From Mycobacterium scrofulaceum (GTDB taxonomy: Bacteria; Actinomycetota; Actinomycetes; Mycobacteriales; Mycobacteriaceae), in contig NZ_MVIJ01000024.1 in NCBI RefSeq assembly GCF_002086735.1, positions 22,471 through 86,470 on the forward strand: a stretch of 64,000 nucleotides of DNA, given 5' to 3'. The notes under the pieces were generated by a model. It was given only the letters and a program-made list of their open reading frames with translations. It had not been told where the DNA came from and did no database searches. Both the position numbers and the translations under genes were made by a program. Positions 1-7,791 of this stretch are shown here, in pieces; the first letter of the stretch is position 1; each line of letters starts with the position of its first letter.

Positions 1-675
1 TCGGTGTCGTCCAAATTGAACTGGCTGCGCGCCGGCGTCCTGGGCGCGAACGACGGAATCGTGTCCACGGCGGGCATTGTCGTGGGCGTTGCGGCCGCGA
101 CGGTCGAGCGCGCCCCGGTGCTGACCGCCGGCACCGCCGGACTGGTCGCCGGAGCGGTGTCGATGGCACTGGGCGAATACGTCTCGGTCAGCACACAACG
201 TGACACCGAGAAGGCGCTGCTACACAAGGAACGCCAAGAACTGCGTGACGATCCGGCCGCCGAGCTGGACGAGCTCGCCGCACTCTACGAAGGCAAGGGC
301 CTCAGCGCCGCGACCGCCCGCACCGTCGCCGAAGAACTCACCGACCACAATCCGCTCCTCGCCCACGCCGAGGTCGAACTCGGCATCAACCCCGACGAGC
401 TCACCAACCCGTGGCAGGCGGCGTCGTCTTCGGCGCTGTCGTTCGCGGTCGGCGCGCTGTTGCCGTTGATCGCCATCCTGCTGCCGCCCGCGGCGTGGCG
501 GATCCCGGTCACGGTGGCGGCGGTGCTCGTCGCGCTGGTGATCACCGGGGCGGTGTCGGCCGGTTTGGGCGGGGCGCCCAAGGGTCGCGCGGTCCTGCGC
601 AACGTCATCGGGGGCGGTCTCGCGCTGTCGATCACCTACGTGATCGGCCACCTGGTGGGTACGGCGATCGGTTAG
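1..675 (+). CDS. VIT/CCC1-family (DUF125) membrane transporter, 5' partial
   Basis: This is a predicted integral membrane protein of the VIT1/CCC1 family, whose members move Fe2+/Mn2+ out of the cytosol. The sequence opens directly in the family's first conserved segment (LNWLRAGVLGANDGIVSTAG), followed by a helix with SMALGEYVSVSTQRDTE, a charged cytosolic stretch (about residues 65-125) and three C-terminal hydrophobic segments. The charged stretch with conserved Glu residues is the metal-binding region in the family. A GTG at base 4 could start translation, but family members usually carry 10-20 more N-terminal residues, so the gene probably begins outside the window. The next gene begins about 115 bases downstream behind its own promoter-like sequence. 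Family assignment is secure; the metal is inferred. Confidence 0.8.
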   Translation, partial: SVSSKLNWLRAGVLGANDGIVSTAGIVVGVAAATVERAPVLTAGTAGLVAGAVSMALGEYVSVSTQRDTEKALLHKERQELRDDPAAELDELAALYEGKGLSAATARTVAEELTDHNPLLAHAEVELGINPDELTNPWQAASSSALSFAVGALLPLIAILLPPAAWRIPVTVAAVLVALVITGAVSAGLGGAPKGRAVLRNVIGGGLALSITYVIGHLVGTAIG

Positions 676-708
676 CTCGCTCGACCGGAGGATGGGACGG
701 GCGGTCCG

Positions 709-735
709 TTGAGACTGGAACGCAAACCGTAATAT
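709..735 (+). promoter_or_regulatory. Sigma-70-like promoter for the thioesterase/ligase operon
   Basis: TTGAGA (709-714) and a good -10 TAATAT (730-735) are separated by 15 bases, in the gap between the VIT-family gene and the thioesterase. The -10 is unusually AT-rich for this region. The expected start of transcription is near base 743, which would put an in-frame TTG at 742 almost at the transcript end and favours the downstream start at 790. The assignment rests on sequence pattern only. Confidence 0.4.
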
Positions 736-789
736 CTACTGTTGCCATCCTCAGACGAGGGATTCCATCTCCGGGCGGAGCGTCGCGCA

Positions 790-1635
790 TTGACCGAAAC
801 GAATTTCGTGCCGGATGACGTTGATTCAGCGGCCCAGGCGCCGTACTTCCTGCGCGACGAAAGCCGTTTCCTGCCAAACCCGATCGCCCGCGGTGGGTGG
901 GGGCCGTCGCTCAGCGGGCACGTGGTCGGCGGACTGCTGGGCTGGGCGGTCGAAAGCGCGGTCGACGACGCGGACCTGCAACCCGCGCGGCTGACCGTCG
1001 ACCTTCCCGCGCCGGTCGCGCTGGAACCCATCGAGGTCCACACCACCGTGCACCACGACCGTCGGCGGCTGCGGCTGGTCGAGGCCGTCCTCACCCAGCG
1101 TGGCGCCCCGGTCGCGCGGGGGAGTGCGCTGTTCCTGCGGCGAGGGGCCCAGCCGGAAGGGCAGGTGTGGTCGCCAGACCTGCAGCTGCCTCCGTTGCCC
1201 ACCGAGGACGGCGCTCAACCAACGCTCTTCATGCGCACCTACGGCTGGGGCACCGAACTGCAGAATCGCGACCCCGACTGGGCCGACACCTCCGGACCGA
1301 AATATACCTGGCTGCACGAGACGCGCTCGCTCATCGACGGGGAGCCCCTCAGCGCCTTCACCCGCGCGGCCATGGCCGCCGATATCACGGCCTCCCTTGC
1401 CAATTGGGGAACCAACGGCCTGCAGTTCATCAATGCCGACTACACGCTCACGCTGAGCCGGCTGCCGGAAGGGCCCCACATCGGGATGGCCTCCCTGACG
1501 CACTACAGCCATGACGGGGTGGCCACCGGATCGGCCGTGCTCGCCGACCGCACGGGCCCCATCGGCAGCGGTGTGTCGGTTGCCATCGCGCACTCCGGAT
1601 TCCGCCCGACGCTGGTCAATCCGGCCACTGAATGA
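790..1635 (+). CDS. Acyl-CoA thioesterase-like hotdog-fold protein
   Basis: This is a two-hotdog thioesterase of the TesB/4HBT_3 type, expected to hydrolyse or bind acyl-CoA. Visible features are the N-terminal GGWGPSLSGHVVGGLLGWAVE segment (the RGGWGPS/GHVVGG pattern of this superfamily) and a second half with FTRAAMAADITASLANWGTNGLQFINADYTLTLSRLP. The TTG at 790 gives MTETNFVPDD and has GGAG about 11 bases upstream; an alternative TTG at 742 adds 16 residues but lacks a ribosome site. The stop codon overlaps the start of the acyl-CoA ligase (ATGA), so the two are translationally coupled and probably act on the same acyl substrate. The substrate cannot be told from sequence. Confidence 0.7.
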   Translation: MTETNFVPDDVDSAAQAPYFLRDESRFLPNPIARGGWGPSLSGHVVGGLLGWAVESAVDDADLQPARLTVDLPAPVALEPIEVHTTVHHDRRRLRLVEAVLTQRGAPVARGSALFLRRGAQPEGQVWSPDLQLPPLPTEDGAQPTLFMRTYGWGTELQNRDPDWADTSGPKYTWLHETRSLIDGEPLSAFTRAAMAADITASLANWGTNGLQFINADYTLTLSRLPEGPHIGMASLTHYSHDGVATGSAVLADRTGPIGSGVSVAIAHSGFRPTLVNPATE

Positions 1636-3182
1636 CCAGCGGAGGCGACGTCACCTTCTGGGCGTTGATCGCCCGCGCGGCCCAGGCGGCCGCGCCGCGG
1701 CCGCTGCTCGCCGACGACAAGGGGCGCAGCCTGACCGCCCGGCAGTTCCACGACACCGCCTGCGCAACGGCCGCCGCGTTCGCCGAACGCGGGGTGCGCG
1801 CGGGTACCGTCGTGTCCTGGCAGCTACCGACCACGCTCGAAACCGTGGTCGTCATGGCGGCGCTGGCCCGGCTCGGGGCCGTGCAGAACCCAATCATCCC
1901 GATTCTGCGGGAACACGAGGTCGGCTTCATCACCGAGCAGCTGTCCTCGGAATACCTTGTGGCGCCCGAGGTTTGGCGCGGATTCGAGCACGGCGAGCTG
2001 GCCCGGGCGCTGGCCGCGGCCGGGGGCTTCGAGGTGATCACCGTCGACTTGGCGACCCCGCCGTCGGGCGGCGAGCTTCGGTTGCCCCGCGCCCGCACCG
2101 ACGGTCTCGCCCCGCCGCCGCATTCCGCCCACGACCCGCGCTGGATCTACTACTCGTCGGGAACGACCGCGGCGCCCAAAGGGATCCGCCACACCGACGC
2201 GTCGGTGATCGCCGGCGCGACGGGTCTGGTCGGCGCGGTCGGCATCACCGGCGACGACGTCGATCCCATCGCCTTTCCGGTCGCGCACATCGGCGGGGCG
2301 GTCATGCTGGCCGCCGCGCTGCAGACCGGCATGCGGTTGGCGCTGTTCGAGGTGTTCGACCCGGCGACGACGCCGTATGCCATCGCGGCGCACAACCCCA
2401 CGTTCCTCGGCACGGCGACCCCGTTTTTCGTCGGCTTCCTCGAGGCCCAGCGAGCCCACGGCGAGCGGCCGCTGTTCCCCTTCCTGCGCGGCTGCCTGGC
2501 CGGCGGCGCGCCGATCACCGCCGAACTGGGCCGCCACATCCGCGAAGCCTTCGGCCTGCCCGGCATCGCCAACGCCTGGGGGCTCACCGAATTTCCCGTC
2601 GCGGCATCGCCGACGCTCACCGCCGCGCCCGAGTCGCTCGACCACACCGTCGGCGCGCCGACGCCGGGCGTCAGCGTCCGGGTGGTCGGGGGCGACGAAG
2701 CCGACCTGCCCGCCGGGCAGGAAGGTGAGTTGCGGCTCAAGGGACCGCAATGCTTTCTCGGCTACGCGGACGCCGCGCTTGACGCCGACGCGTTCGACGA
2801 GGACGGCTGGCTCCGCACCGGCGATCTCGGGCTCGTCGACGGGGACGGCAACGTTCGCGTGACCGGTCGCATCAAGGATGCGATCATCCGCAACGCCGAG
2901 AACGTGTCCGCTCTGGAAGTCGAGAATGTGCTGGCCACCCACCCCGCGGTCGCCGACGTCGCGGTCATCGGCGTGCCCGACCCGCGCACCGGCGAGCGCG
3001 TATGCGCGGTGGTGGTGCCCGCGCCGGCCGGCGACGTGTCACTGGAATCGCTGGTGCAGCATTGCCATTCGCGCGGCCTGAGCCGCTACAAACATCCCGA
3101 ACGACTGGTGATCGTCGACGTGCTGCCGCGCAACCAATTCGGCAAGGTGGTCAAGAAGGACCTCCGCGAGGCCTTCGGCTGA
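1632..3182 (+). CDS. AMP-binding acyl-CoA synthetase (FadD-like)
   Basis: An adenylate-forming ligase of 516 residues that should activate a carboxylic acid to its acyl-CoA through an acyl-AMP. The AMP-binding loop is at about residues 171-184 (YYSSGTTAAPKG), the A5 motif is NAWGLTEFP, the hinge is GWLRTGDLGLVDGDGNVRVTGR with RIKDAIIRNAENVSALEVE, and the catalytic lysine lies in QFGKVVKKDLR near the C-terminus. The loop reads SGTTAAPKG rather than the usual SGTTGxPKG. It overlaps the preceding thioesterase by four bases and is convergent with the next gene. The family resembles cyclohexanecarboxylate-CoA or medium/long-chain ligases; the substrate is unknown. Confidence 0.85.
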   Translation: MTSGGDVTFWALIARAAQAAAPRPLLADDKGRSLTARQFHDTACATAAAFAERGVRAGTVVSWQLPTTLETVVVMAALARLGAVQNPIIPILREHEVGFITEQLSSEYLVAPEVWRGFEHGELARALAAAGGFEVITVDLATPPSGGELRLPRARTDGLAPPPHSAHDPRWIYYSSGTTAAPKGIRHTDASVIAGATGLVGAVGITGDDVDPIAFPVAHIGGAVMLAAALQTGMRLALFEVFDPATTPYAIAAHNPTFLGTATPFFVGFLEAQRAHGERPLFPFLRGCLAGGAPITAELGRHIREAFGLPGIANAWGLTEFPVAASPTLTAAPESLDHTVGAPTPGVSVRVVGGDEADLPAGQEGELRLKGPQCFLGYADAALDADAFDEDGWLRTGDLGLVDGDGNVRVTGRIKDAIIRNAENVSALEVENVLATHPAVADVAVIGVPDPRTGERVCAVVVPAPAGDVSLESLVQHCHSRGLSRYKHPERLVIVDVLPRNQFGKVVKKDLREAFG

Positions 3183-3190
3183 AGCCCGGG

Positions 3191-3808
3191 CTACAGCCCC
3201 TTGGGTGCGTCGCGGACGGCCTGCACCGCCGATGCGTCGCCGTCGAATTCGACCCGCGCGGATCGCCCGACCGCGAACAGCAGCAGTTCCTCCGGCGGGC
3301 CGGTCACCGTGACCGCCGGCCCGCGTCCGGCGGTCAGCAGCGTCTTGCCCTCCGGGGTGCGCAGCGCCACCCGCCCCGGCACCTTGGCGAGCGTGAGCCG
3401 GGCCATCAGCGGCAGGGTGCGCCGCAGTCTGGCGCTCAGCTCGGGCTCGAGCGCCCGCGGCTGCCAGCCCGGCTGGGCGCGGCGGACGTCTTCGTGGTGG
3501 ATGAACATCTCGGCGACGTTGGCCACCGGGTCGAGCACCTTGAACGGTGAGTACATCGGCGGCCCGGACGCGACCTTGTCCACCAGCTCACCCCACTCGG
3601 TCTCGGCGGTCTGGTCCTGCACCTTCTGGGTGTGCGAGGCGAAGAACGGGATCAGGATGCCGGGGGCGGCGTCGGGGCGGTACTCCCGGATCACCAGGTG
3701 GGCGGCCAGGTCGCGCGTCGTCCAGCCTTCGCAGAGGGTGGGCGCATCGGGTCCGACGCCGCGCAGGGTGTCGACCAGGGCGGCACGTTCTCGTTGAGCA
3801 ACCGACAT
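3191..3808 (-). CDS. TIGR03085-type DinB/mycothiol-dependent family protein
   Basis: A 205-residue protein of the mycothiol-dependent maleylpyruvate isomerase N-terminal (DinB-like) family. The helix with TLCEGWTTRDLAAHLVIRE holds the first metal-binding His, and MFIHHEDVRRAQP supplies the second and third His positions of the usual His3 site. The C-terminal part (RVALRTPEGKTLLTAGRGPAVTVTGPPEELLLFAVGR) matches the SCP2-like tail common in TIGR03085 members. I start at the ATG giving MSVAQRERAAL because the upstream 21 codons look non-coding. It is convergent with the ligase gene and divergent from htpG. Family members are linked to mycothiol chemistry, but the reaction here is unknown. Confidence 0.75.
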   Translation of the reverse strand: MSVAQRERAALVDTLRGVGPDAPTLCEGWTTRDLAAHLVIREYRPDAAPGILIPFFASHTQKVQDQTAETEWGELVDKVASGPPMYSPFKVLDPVANVAEMFIHHEDVRRAQPGWQPRALEPELSARLRRTLPLMARLTLAKVPGRVALRTPEGKTLLTAGRGPAVTVTGPPEELLLFAVGRSARVEFDGDASAVQAVRDAPKGL

Positions 3809-3927
3809 CTGTTCAGCGTACGGCCCGCCGTGATCGCTATGGGCGAACCCCCGGGCACGGGCGCTCCGCACCTCGGTAAATTTGGAACGTCAATGTCCCC
3901 GAAGGGACCTGGGAAGAGACTTAGGGA

Positions 3928-5868
3928 ATGTCGATGAACGCGCGTGTCGAGCAGTTGGAGTTCCAGGCGGAGGCCCGACAGCTGCTGGACCTGATGGTCC
4001 ACTCCGTCTACTCCAACAAGGATTCGTTTCTGCGGGAGCTGATCTCGAACGCTTCCGACGCACTGGACAAGCTTCGGCTCGAGGCCTTCCGCAACAAAGA
4101 ACTCGACGTCGACACCTCCGACCTACGCGTCGAGATCGACGTCGACAAAGACGCACGGACGCTGACCATCCGCGACAACGGCATCGGCATGACCCGGGCC
4201 GAGGTGGTCAACCTGATCGGCACGCTGGCCAAGTCGGGCACCGCCGAGCTGCGCCAGCAGTTGCGCGAGGCCAAGGACGCCAAGAACGAGGCCGCCTCAG
4301 AAGAACTGATCGGCCAGTTCGGCATCGGTTTCTACTCGAGCTTCATGGTCGCCGACAAGGTCGAACTGCTCACCCGCAAGGCCGGCGAGAGCGAAGCCAC
4401 CAGGTGGGAATCGAGCGGCGAGGGCACCTACACGATCGAAGCCGTCGACAGCGCCCCGCAGGGCACGTCGGTCACCCTGCACCTCAAGCCCGAGGACGCC
4501 GAGGACGAGCTGCACGACTACACCTCGGAATGGAAGATCCGTGGCCTCGTCAAGAAGTACTCCGACTTCATCGCCTGGCCGATCCGCATGGAGGTCGAAC
4601 GCCGGCAACCGGCCACCGAGGAGGGCGGCGAGGAGGCCGTCACCAAGGAAGTCGAGACCCTCAACTCGATGAAGGCGCTGTGGGCGCGGCCCAAGGACGA
4701 GGTCTCCGACGAGGAGTACCAGGAGTTCTACAAGCACATCGCGCACGCCTGGGACGACCCCCTGGAAATCATCGCGATGAAGGCCGAGGGCACCTTCGAA
4801 TACCAGGCGCTGCTGTTCATTCCGTCCCACGCGCCGTTCGACCTGTTCAACCGCGACGCCCAGACCGGGATTCAGCTCTACGTCAAGCGGGTGTTCATCA
4901 TGGGCGACTGCGACCAGCTCATGCCCGAATACCTGCGTTTCGTCAAGGGTGTCGTTGACGCACAGGACATGTCGCTCAACGTCTCACGCGAAATCCTGCA
5001 GCAGGACCGGCAGATCAAGGCCATCCGGCGCCGGTTGACCAAGAAGGTCCTGTCCACCATCAAGGACATACAGTCCGAGCGTCCCGACGACTACCGGACG
5101 TTCTGGACCCAGTTCGGCAGGGTCGTCAAAGAGGGACTGCTGTCCGACTTCGACAACCGGGAGACCCTGCTGGAGATATCTTCCTTCGCCTCGACGCACA
5201 GCGAGGAGGAGGCCACCACGCTCGCCGAGTACGTGCAGCGCATGAAGGAGGGCCAGGAGCAGATCTATTTCGCCACCGGGGAGACGCGGCAACAGATCTT
5301 GAAGTCGCCGCACCTGGAGGCCTTCAAAGCCAAGGGCTACGAGGTCTTGCTGCTCACCGACCCGGTCGACGAGGTCTGGGTGGGCACCGTCACCGAGTTC
5401 GACGGCAAACCGCTGCAGTCGGTCGCCAAGGGCGAGGTGGACCTCAGCGCCGAGGGCGACGAGAGCGAGGCCGAGCGCGAGGAGCAGCAGAAGGAGTTCG
5501 CCGACCTGCTGGCGTGGATGAAGGAGACGTTGAGCGAGCACGTCAAGGAGGTGCGGCTCTCCACCCGCCTGACCGATTCGCCGGCCTGCCTGATCACCGA
5601 CGCCTTCGGAATCACCCCGGCGCTCGCGCGGCTTTACCGGGCTTCGGGACAGGATGTTCCGGTCGGCAAGCGGATTCTCGAGCTCAATCCGAATCATCCG
5701 CTGGTCACCGGCCTACGTCAGGCGCAGCATGACCGCAGCGACGACGCCTCACTCGCCGAGACGGCCGAATTGCTCTACGGCACAGCGCTTCTCGCTGAGG
5801 GCGGCGCGCTGGACGACCCCGCGCGGTTCGCCGAGCTGCTGGCCGACCGGTTGGCCCGCACGGTCTGA
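3928..5868 (+). CDS. htpG: HtpG, Hsp90-family chaperone
   Basis: Cytosolic Hsp90 homologue of 646 residues, the normal bacterial length. The N-terminal GHKL ATPase domain shows ELISNASDALDKLR (Asn41 coordinates Mg2+-ATP in the family), DNGIGMTRAEV and IGQFGIGFYSSFMVADKV. The middle domain carries YVKRVFIMGDCDQLMPEYLRFVKGVVD and LNVSREILQQDRQIKAIRRRL, with the family's catalytic Arg in the latter. The C-terminal dimerisation region ends ELLADRLARTV. Two in-frame ATGs (3928, 3934) are possible. No CIRCE or HAIR-type heat-shock operator is evident in the 119 bases upstream. Assignment is certain. Confidence 0.97.
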   Translation: MSMNARVEQLEFQAEARQLLDLMVHSVYSNKDSFLRELISNASDALDKLRLEAFRNKELDVDTSDLRVEIDVDKDARTLTIRDNGIGMTRAEVVNLIGTLAKSGTAELRQQLREAKDAKNEAASEELIGQFGIGFYSSFMVADKVELLTRKAGESEATRWESSGEGTYTIEAVDSAPQGTSVTLHLKPEDAEDELHDYTSEWKIRGLVKKYSDFIAWPIRMEVERRQPATEEGGEEAVTKEVETLNSMKALWARPKDEVSDEEYQEFYKHIAHAWDDPLEIIAMKAEGTFEYQALLFIPSHAPFDLFNRDAQTGIQLYVKRVFIMGDCDQLMPEYLRFVKGVVDAQDMSLNVSREILQQDRQIKAIRRRLTKKVLSTIKDIQSERPDDYRTFWTQFGRVVKEGLLSDFDNRETLLEISSFASTHSEEEATTLAEYVQRMKEGQEQIYFATGETRQQILKSPHLEAFKAKGYEVLLLTDPVDEVWVGTVTEFDGKPLQSVAKGEVDLSAEGDESEAEREEQQKEFADLLAWMKETLSEHVKEVRLSTRLTDSPACLITDAFGITPALARLYRASGQDVPVGKRILELNPNHPLVTGLRQAQHDRSDDASLAETAELLYGTALLAEGGALDDPARFAELLADRLARTV

Positions 5869-5972
5869 CCGGGGATTTGCCAGATTTGCGCCAGCAGTGT
5901 TCGCTGTCGGCGTTGCCCGTAAATGGCCGATAAGCGCGATTGAAAAGCCGCTGGCAGGGATAATCACATCCC

Positions 5973-6188
5973 ATGGCTGAGTTTCGCGTCATCGACCCAC
6001 GTGGGCGGGTCGTCGCGACGAAGGATTTTGCCAGCTCGGAGTCCGCACACGCATGGTTCATCCATTCGATCGGCGGCAACACCGAACTGGGCTGGCGCAT
6101 GGAAGTCAACGACGACGGCCAGTGGGCTCACTTCGACGACACCCAGGGCTTCACCGCCCCGGTGAGCCAGCGCCACCAGAAGCGCTGA
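5973..6188 (+). CDS. Small conserved mycobacterial protein, function unknown
   Basis: A 71-residue soluble protein (starting MAEFRVIDPRGRVVATKDFA). It is rich in aromatic and charged residues, with no signal peptide or membrane segment. The composition (two Trp near WFIHSIGG and GWRMEV, and QWAHFDDTQGF) looks like a compact beta-rich fold. It follows htpG by about 100 bases in the same direction, so it could be co-transcribed from the htpG promoter, but a separate promoter is equally possible. I do not recognise a functional family. Confidence 0.65.
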   Translation: MAEFRVIDPRGRVVATKDFASSESAHAWFIHSIGGNTELGWRMEVNDDGQWAHFDDTQGFTAPVSQRHQKR

Positions 6189-6207
6189 TCGTTTGCTGAG
6201 CCGGGCG

Positions 6208-6657
6208 TCAGCCGCCCGGCCCGATCACAAAGCAACGGCCGCTGCCGCTGACGAACAAAACCTCTTGCACCGCGGACGGACCGACGGTGGGGAATGCGAA
6301 GCGGTGCACCTGTTGGCCGGCCTCGATGTCGGCATCCTGGGACTCTTTGGTGCCGTCCTTCTTGCGCACCAACGCCGTGACCTTGGCCGGCATGTTCGGG
6401 TGCTGCGGGTCACGGAAGTACCACACCTCGATCCCGGCGCCCGAGTTGTCGGCGCGCCATCCGTCGGCGTAGTAGCACGCCGGGTTCCCCTCGGCGTCCG
6501 GCGGCGGTGGCGGGCAGATCGACAACCCGACGCAGGCCGGGGCGCTGGTGGGGGTCGGTGGCGGCGGCGCGGTCGTCGTCGACGGGGCGGCCTGGCCGCA
6601 GGGAGCCACGGCAATTCCCACTGCGGTTGCTCCGGTCATGACCAACCCTCGAACCAT
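6208..6657 (-). CDS. Secreted Pro/Thr-rich small protein
   Basis: A 149-residue exported protein. The N-terminus (MVRGLVMTGATAVGIAVAPCGQAAPS) is a signal peptide with a likely AQA-type cleavage site, followed by a Thr/Pro-rich linker and a domain with four Cys (ACVGLSICPPP, PACYYADGW, GRCFVI) and the segment WYFRDPQHPNMPAKVTALVRKKDGTKESQ. The ATG is preceded by a strong AGGAGG (complement of 6667-6672) with good spacing, which fixes the start. It is convergent with the preceding small gene and divergent from the oxidoreductase. Function is unknown. Confidence 0.7.
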   Translation of the reverse strand: MVRGLVMTGATAVGIAVAPCGQAAPSTTTAPPPPTPTSAPACVGLSICPPPPPDAEGNPACYYADGWRADNSGAGIEVWYFRDPQHPNMPAKVTALVRKKDGTKESQDADIEAGQQVHRFAFPTVGPSAVQEVLFVSGSGRCFVIGPGG

Positions 6658-6765
6658 GTTCGCGAGCCTCCTGTTAACGAAGCAGCATTGGTTGCTGACA
6701 ACAAACCAGCTAACACCGTGACACGGTCGCCCAGCAAGAGGCGGGCCCCACGTAGGCTCCGAGGA

Positions 6766-7791
6766 ATGCACGTCGACGCGATGACGGTCCCGCAGCCGCT
6801 GCAAAAGATCGGCGACCTCGCCCGCCGAACGCAGTCCGCGGGATTCTCCGGCCTGTTGTTCACCGAAACGGGCCGCACGGCCTACCTCAACGCCGCCGTG
6901 GCGTCGCAGGCCGCTCCCGGCCTCGAGCTGTCCACAGGAGTGGCGGTGGCGTTCCCGCGCAGCCCCTTCGTCACGGCGGCGACGGCCTGGGAGCTGCAGG
7001 AAGCGACGGGCGGGAACTTCCGGCTGGGCCTGGGCACCCAGGTGCGCACCCACGTCGTGCGGCGCTACGGCGTGGCGTTCGAGCGGCCCGGCCCGCGGCT
7101 GCGCGACTACCTGTTCGCCGTGAAGGCCTGCTTCGCCGCGTTCCGGTCCGGGACGCTCGAGCACCACGGCGACTTTTACGACCTCGACTTCATCACGCCC
7201 CAGTGGAGCCCGGGCCCGATCGAGGCGCCCGATCCGAAAGTCGATATCGCGGCGGTCAATCCGTGGATGCTGCGGATGGCGGGCGAGGTGGCCGACGGGG
7301 TGCACGTGCATCCGATTGGTGAGCCGGGCTACATCGCCCGCCACGTGCTGCCCAACATCGCCGAGGGAGCCGCCCGGGCGGGTCGCGCGCCGTCGGACCT
7401 CGCGGTGATCGTCCCGGTGATGACGATCGTCGGCGACAGCGACGAAGAGCGCGACAAGCAACGGGAAGGGGTGCGCGCCAGCATGGCCTTCTACGGCAGC
7501 ACGCCGAACTACGCGTTCATCTGGGACCAGGCCGGGTTCGAGGGCACGACCGCCCGGATTCGGGAGAAGCAGAAGGCCGGAGACTTCGCCGGCATGGCGG
7601 CCCAGGTGAGCGACGACCACGTCGCCGCCTTCGCCACCGAGTCGACGTGGGACGGGTTGGCCGACGCGCTGATCGGGAAATACGCCGGAAAGGCCACGCG
7701 CCTGGTGCTTTACAACGCCGTTGGGGATCCGCAGAACTTCGAGCGCTACGGCGAGGTGGCCCGCCGGATACGCCGAGCCGTCAGTGGCTGA
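6766..7791 (+). CDS. LLM-class F420-dependent oxidoreductase (TIGR03617-like)
   Basis: A 341-residue TIM-barrel oxidoreductase of the luciferase-like superfamily. The pattern (FSGLLFTETGRTAYL, ELSTGVAVAFPRSPFVTAATAWELQEATGGNFRLGLGTQVRTHVVRRYG, MAGEVADGVHVHPIGEPGYI) fits the F420-dependent members abundant in mycobacteria rather than FMN luciferases. The ATG at 6766 sits two bases after a GAGG; no better start lies upstream because the preceding frame is the shadow of a gene on the other strand. The 3' end overlaps the convergent transporter gene by 11 bases. Substrate is unknown. Confidence 0.82.
   Translation: MHVDAMTVPQPLQKIGDLARRTQSAGFSGLLFTETGRTAYLNAAVASQAAPGLELSTGVAVAFPRSPFVTAATAWELQEATGGNFRLGLGTQVRTHVVRRYGVAFERPGPRLRDYLFAVKACFAAFRSGTLEHHGDFYDLDFITPQWSPGPIEAPDPKVDIAAVNPWMLRMAGEVADGVHVHPIGEPGYIARHVLPNIAEGAARAGRAPSDLAVIVPVMTIVGDSDEERDKQREGVRASMAFYGSTPNYAFIWDQAGFEGTTARIREKQKAGDFAGMAAQVSDDHVAAFATESTWDGLADALIGKYAGKATRLVLYNAVGDPQNFERYGEVARRIRRAVSG

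Noticed and set aside
742..789. Thioesterase start at TTG 742
   Set aside because: The TTG almost coincides with the expected transcript start from TAATAT (730-735) and lacks a ribosome site; TTG 790 is preferred.
3809..3927. HrcA or HspR operator upstream of htpG
   Set aside because: No CIRCE (TTAGCACTC) or HAIR (CTTGAGT) element is present; only a weak GTCCC/GGGAC repeat is seen.
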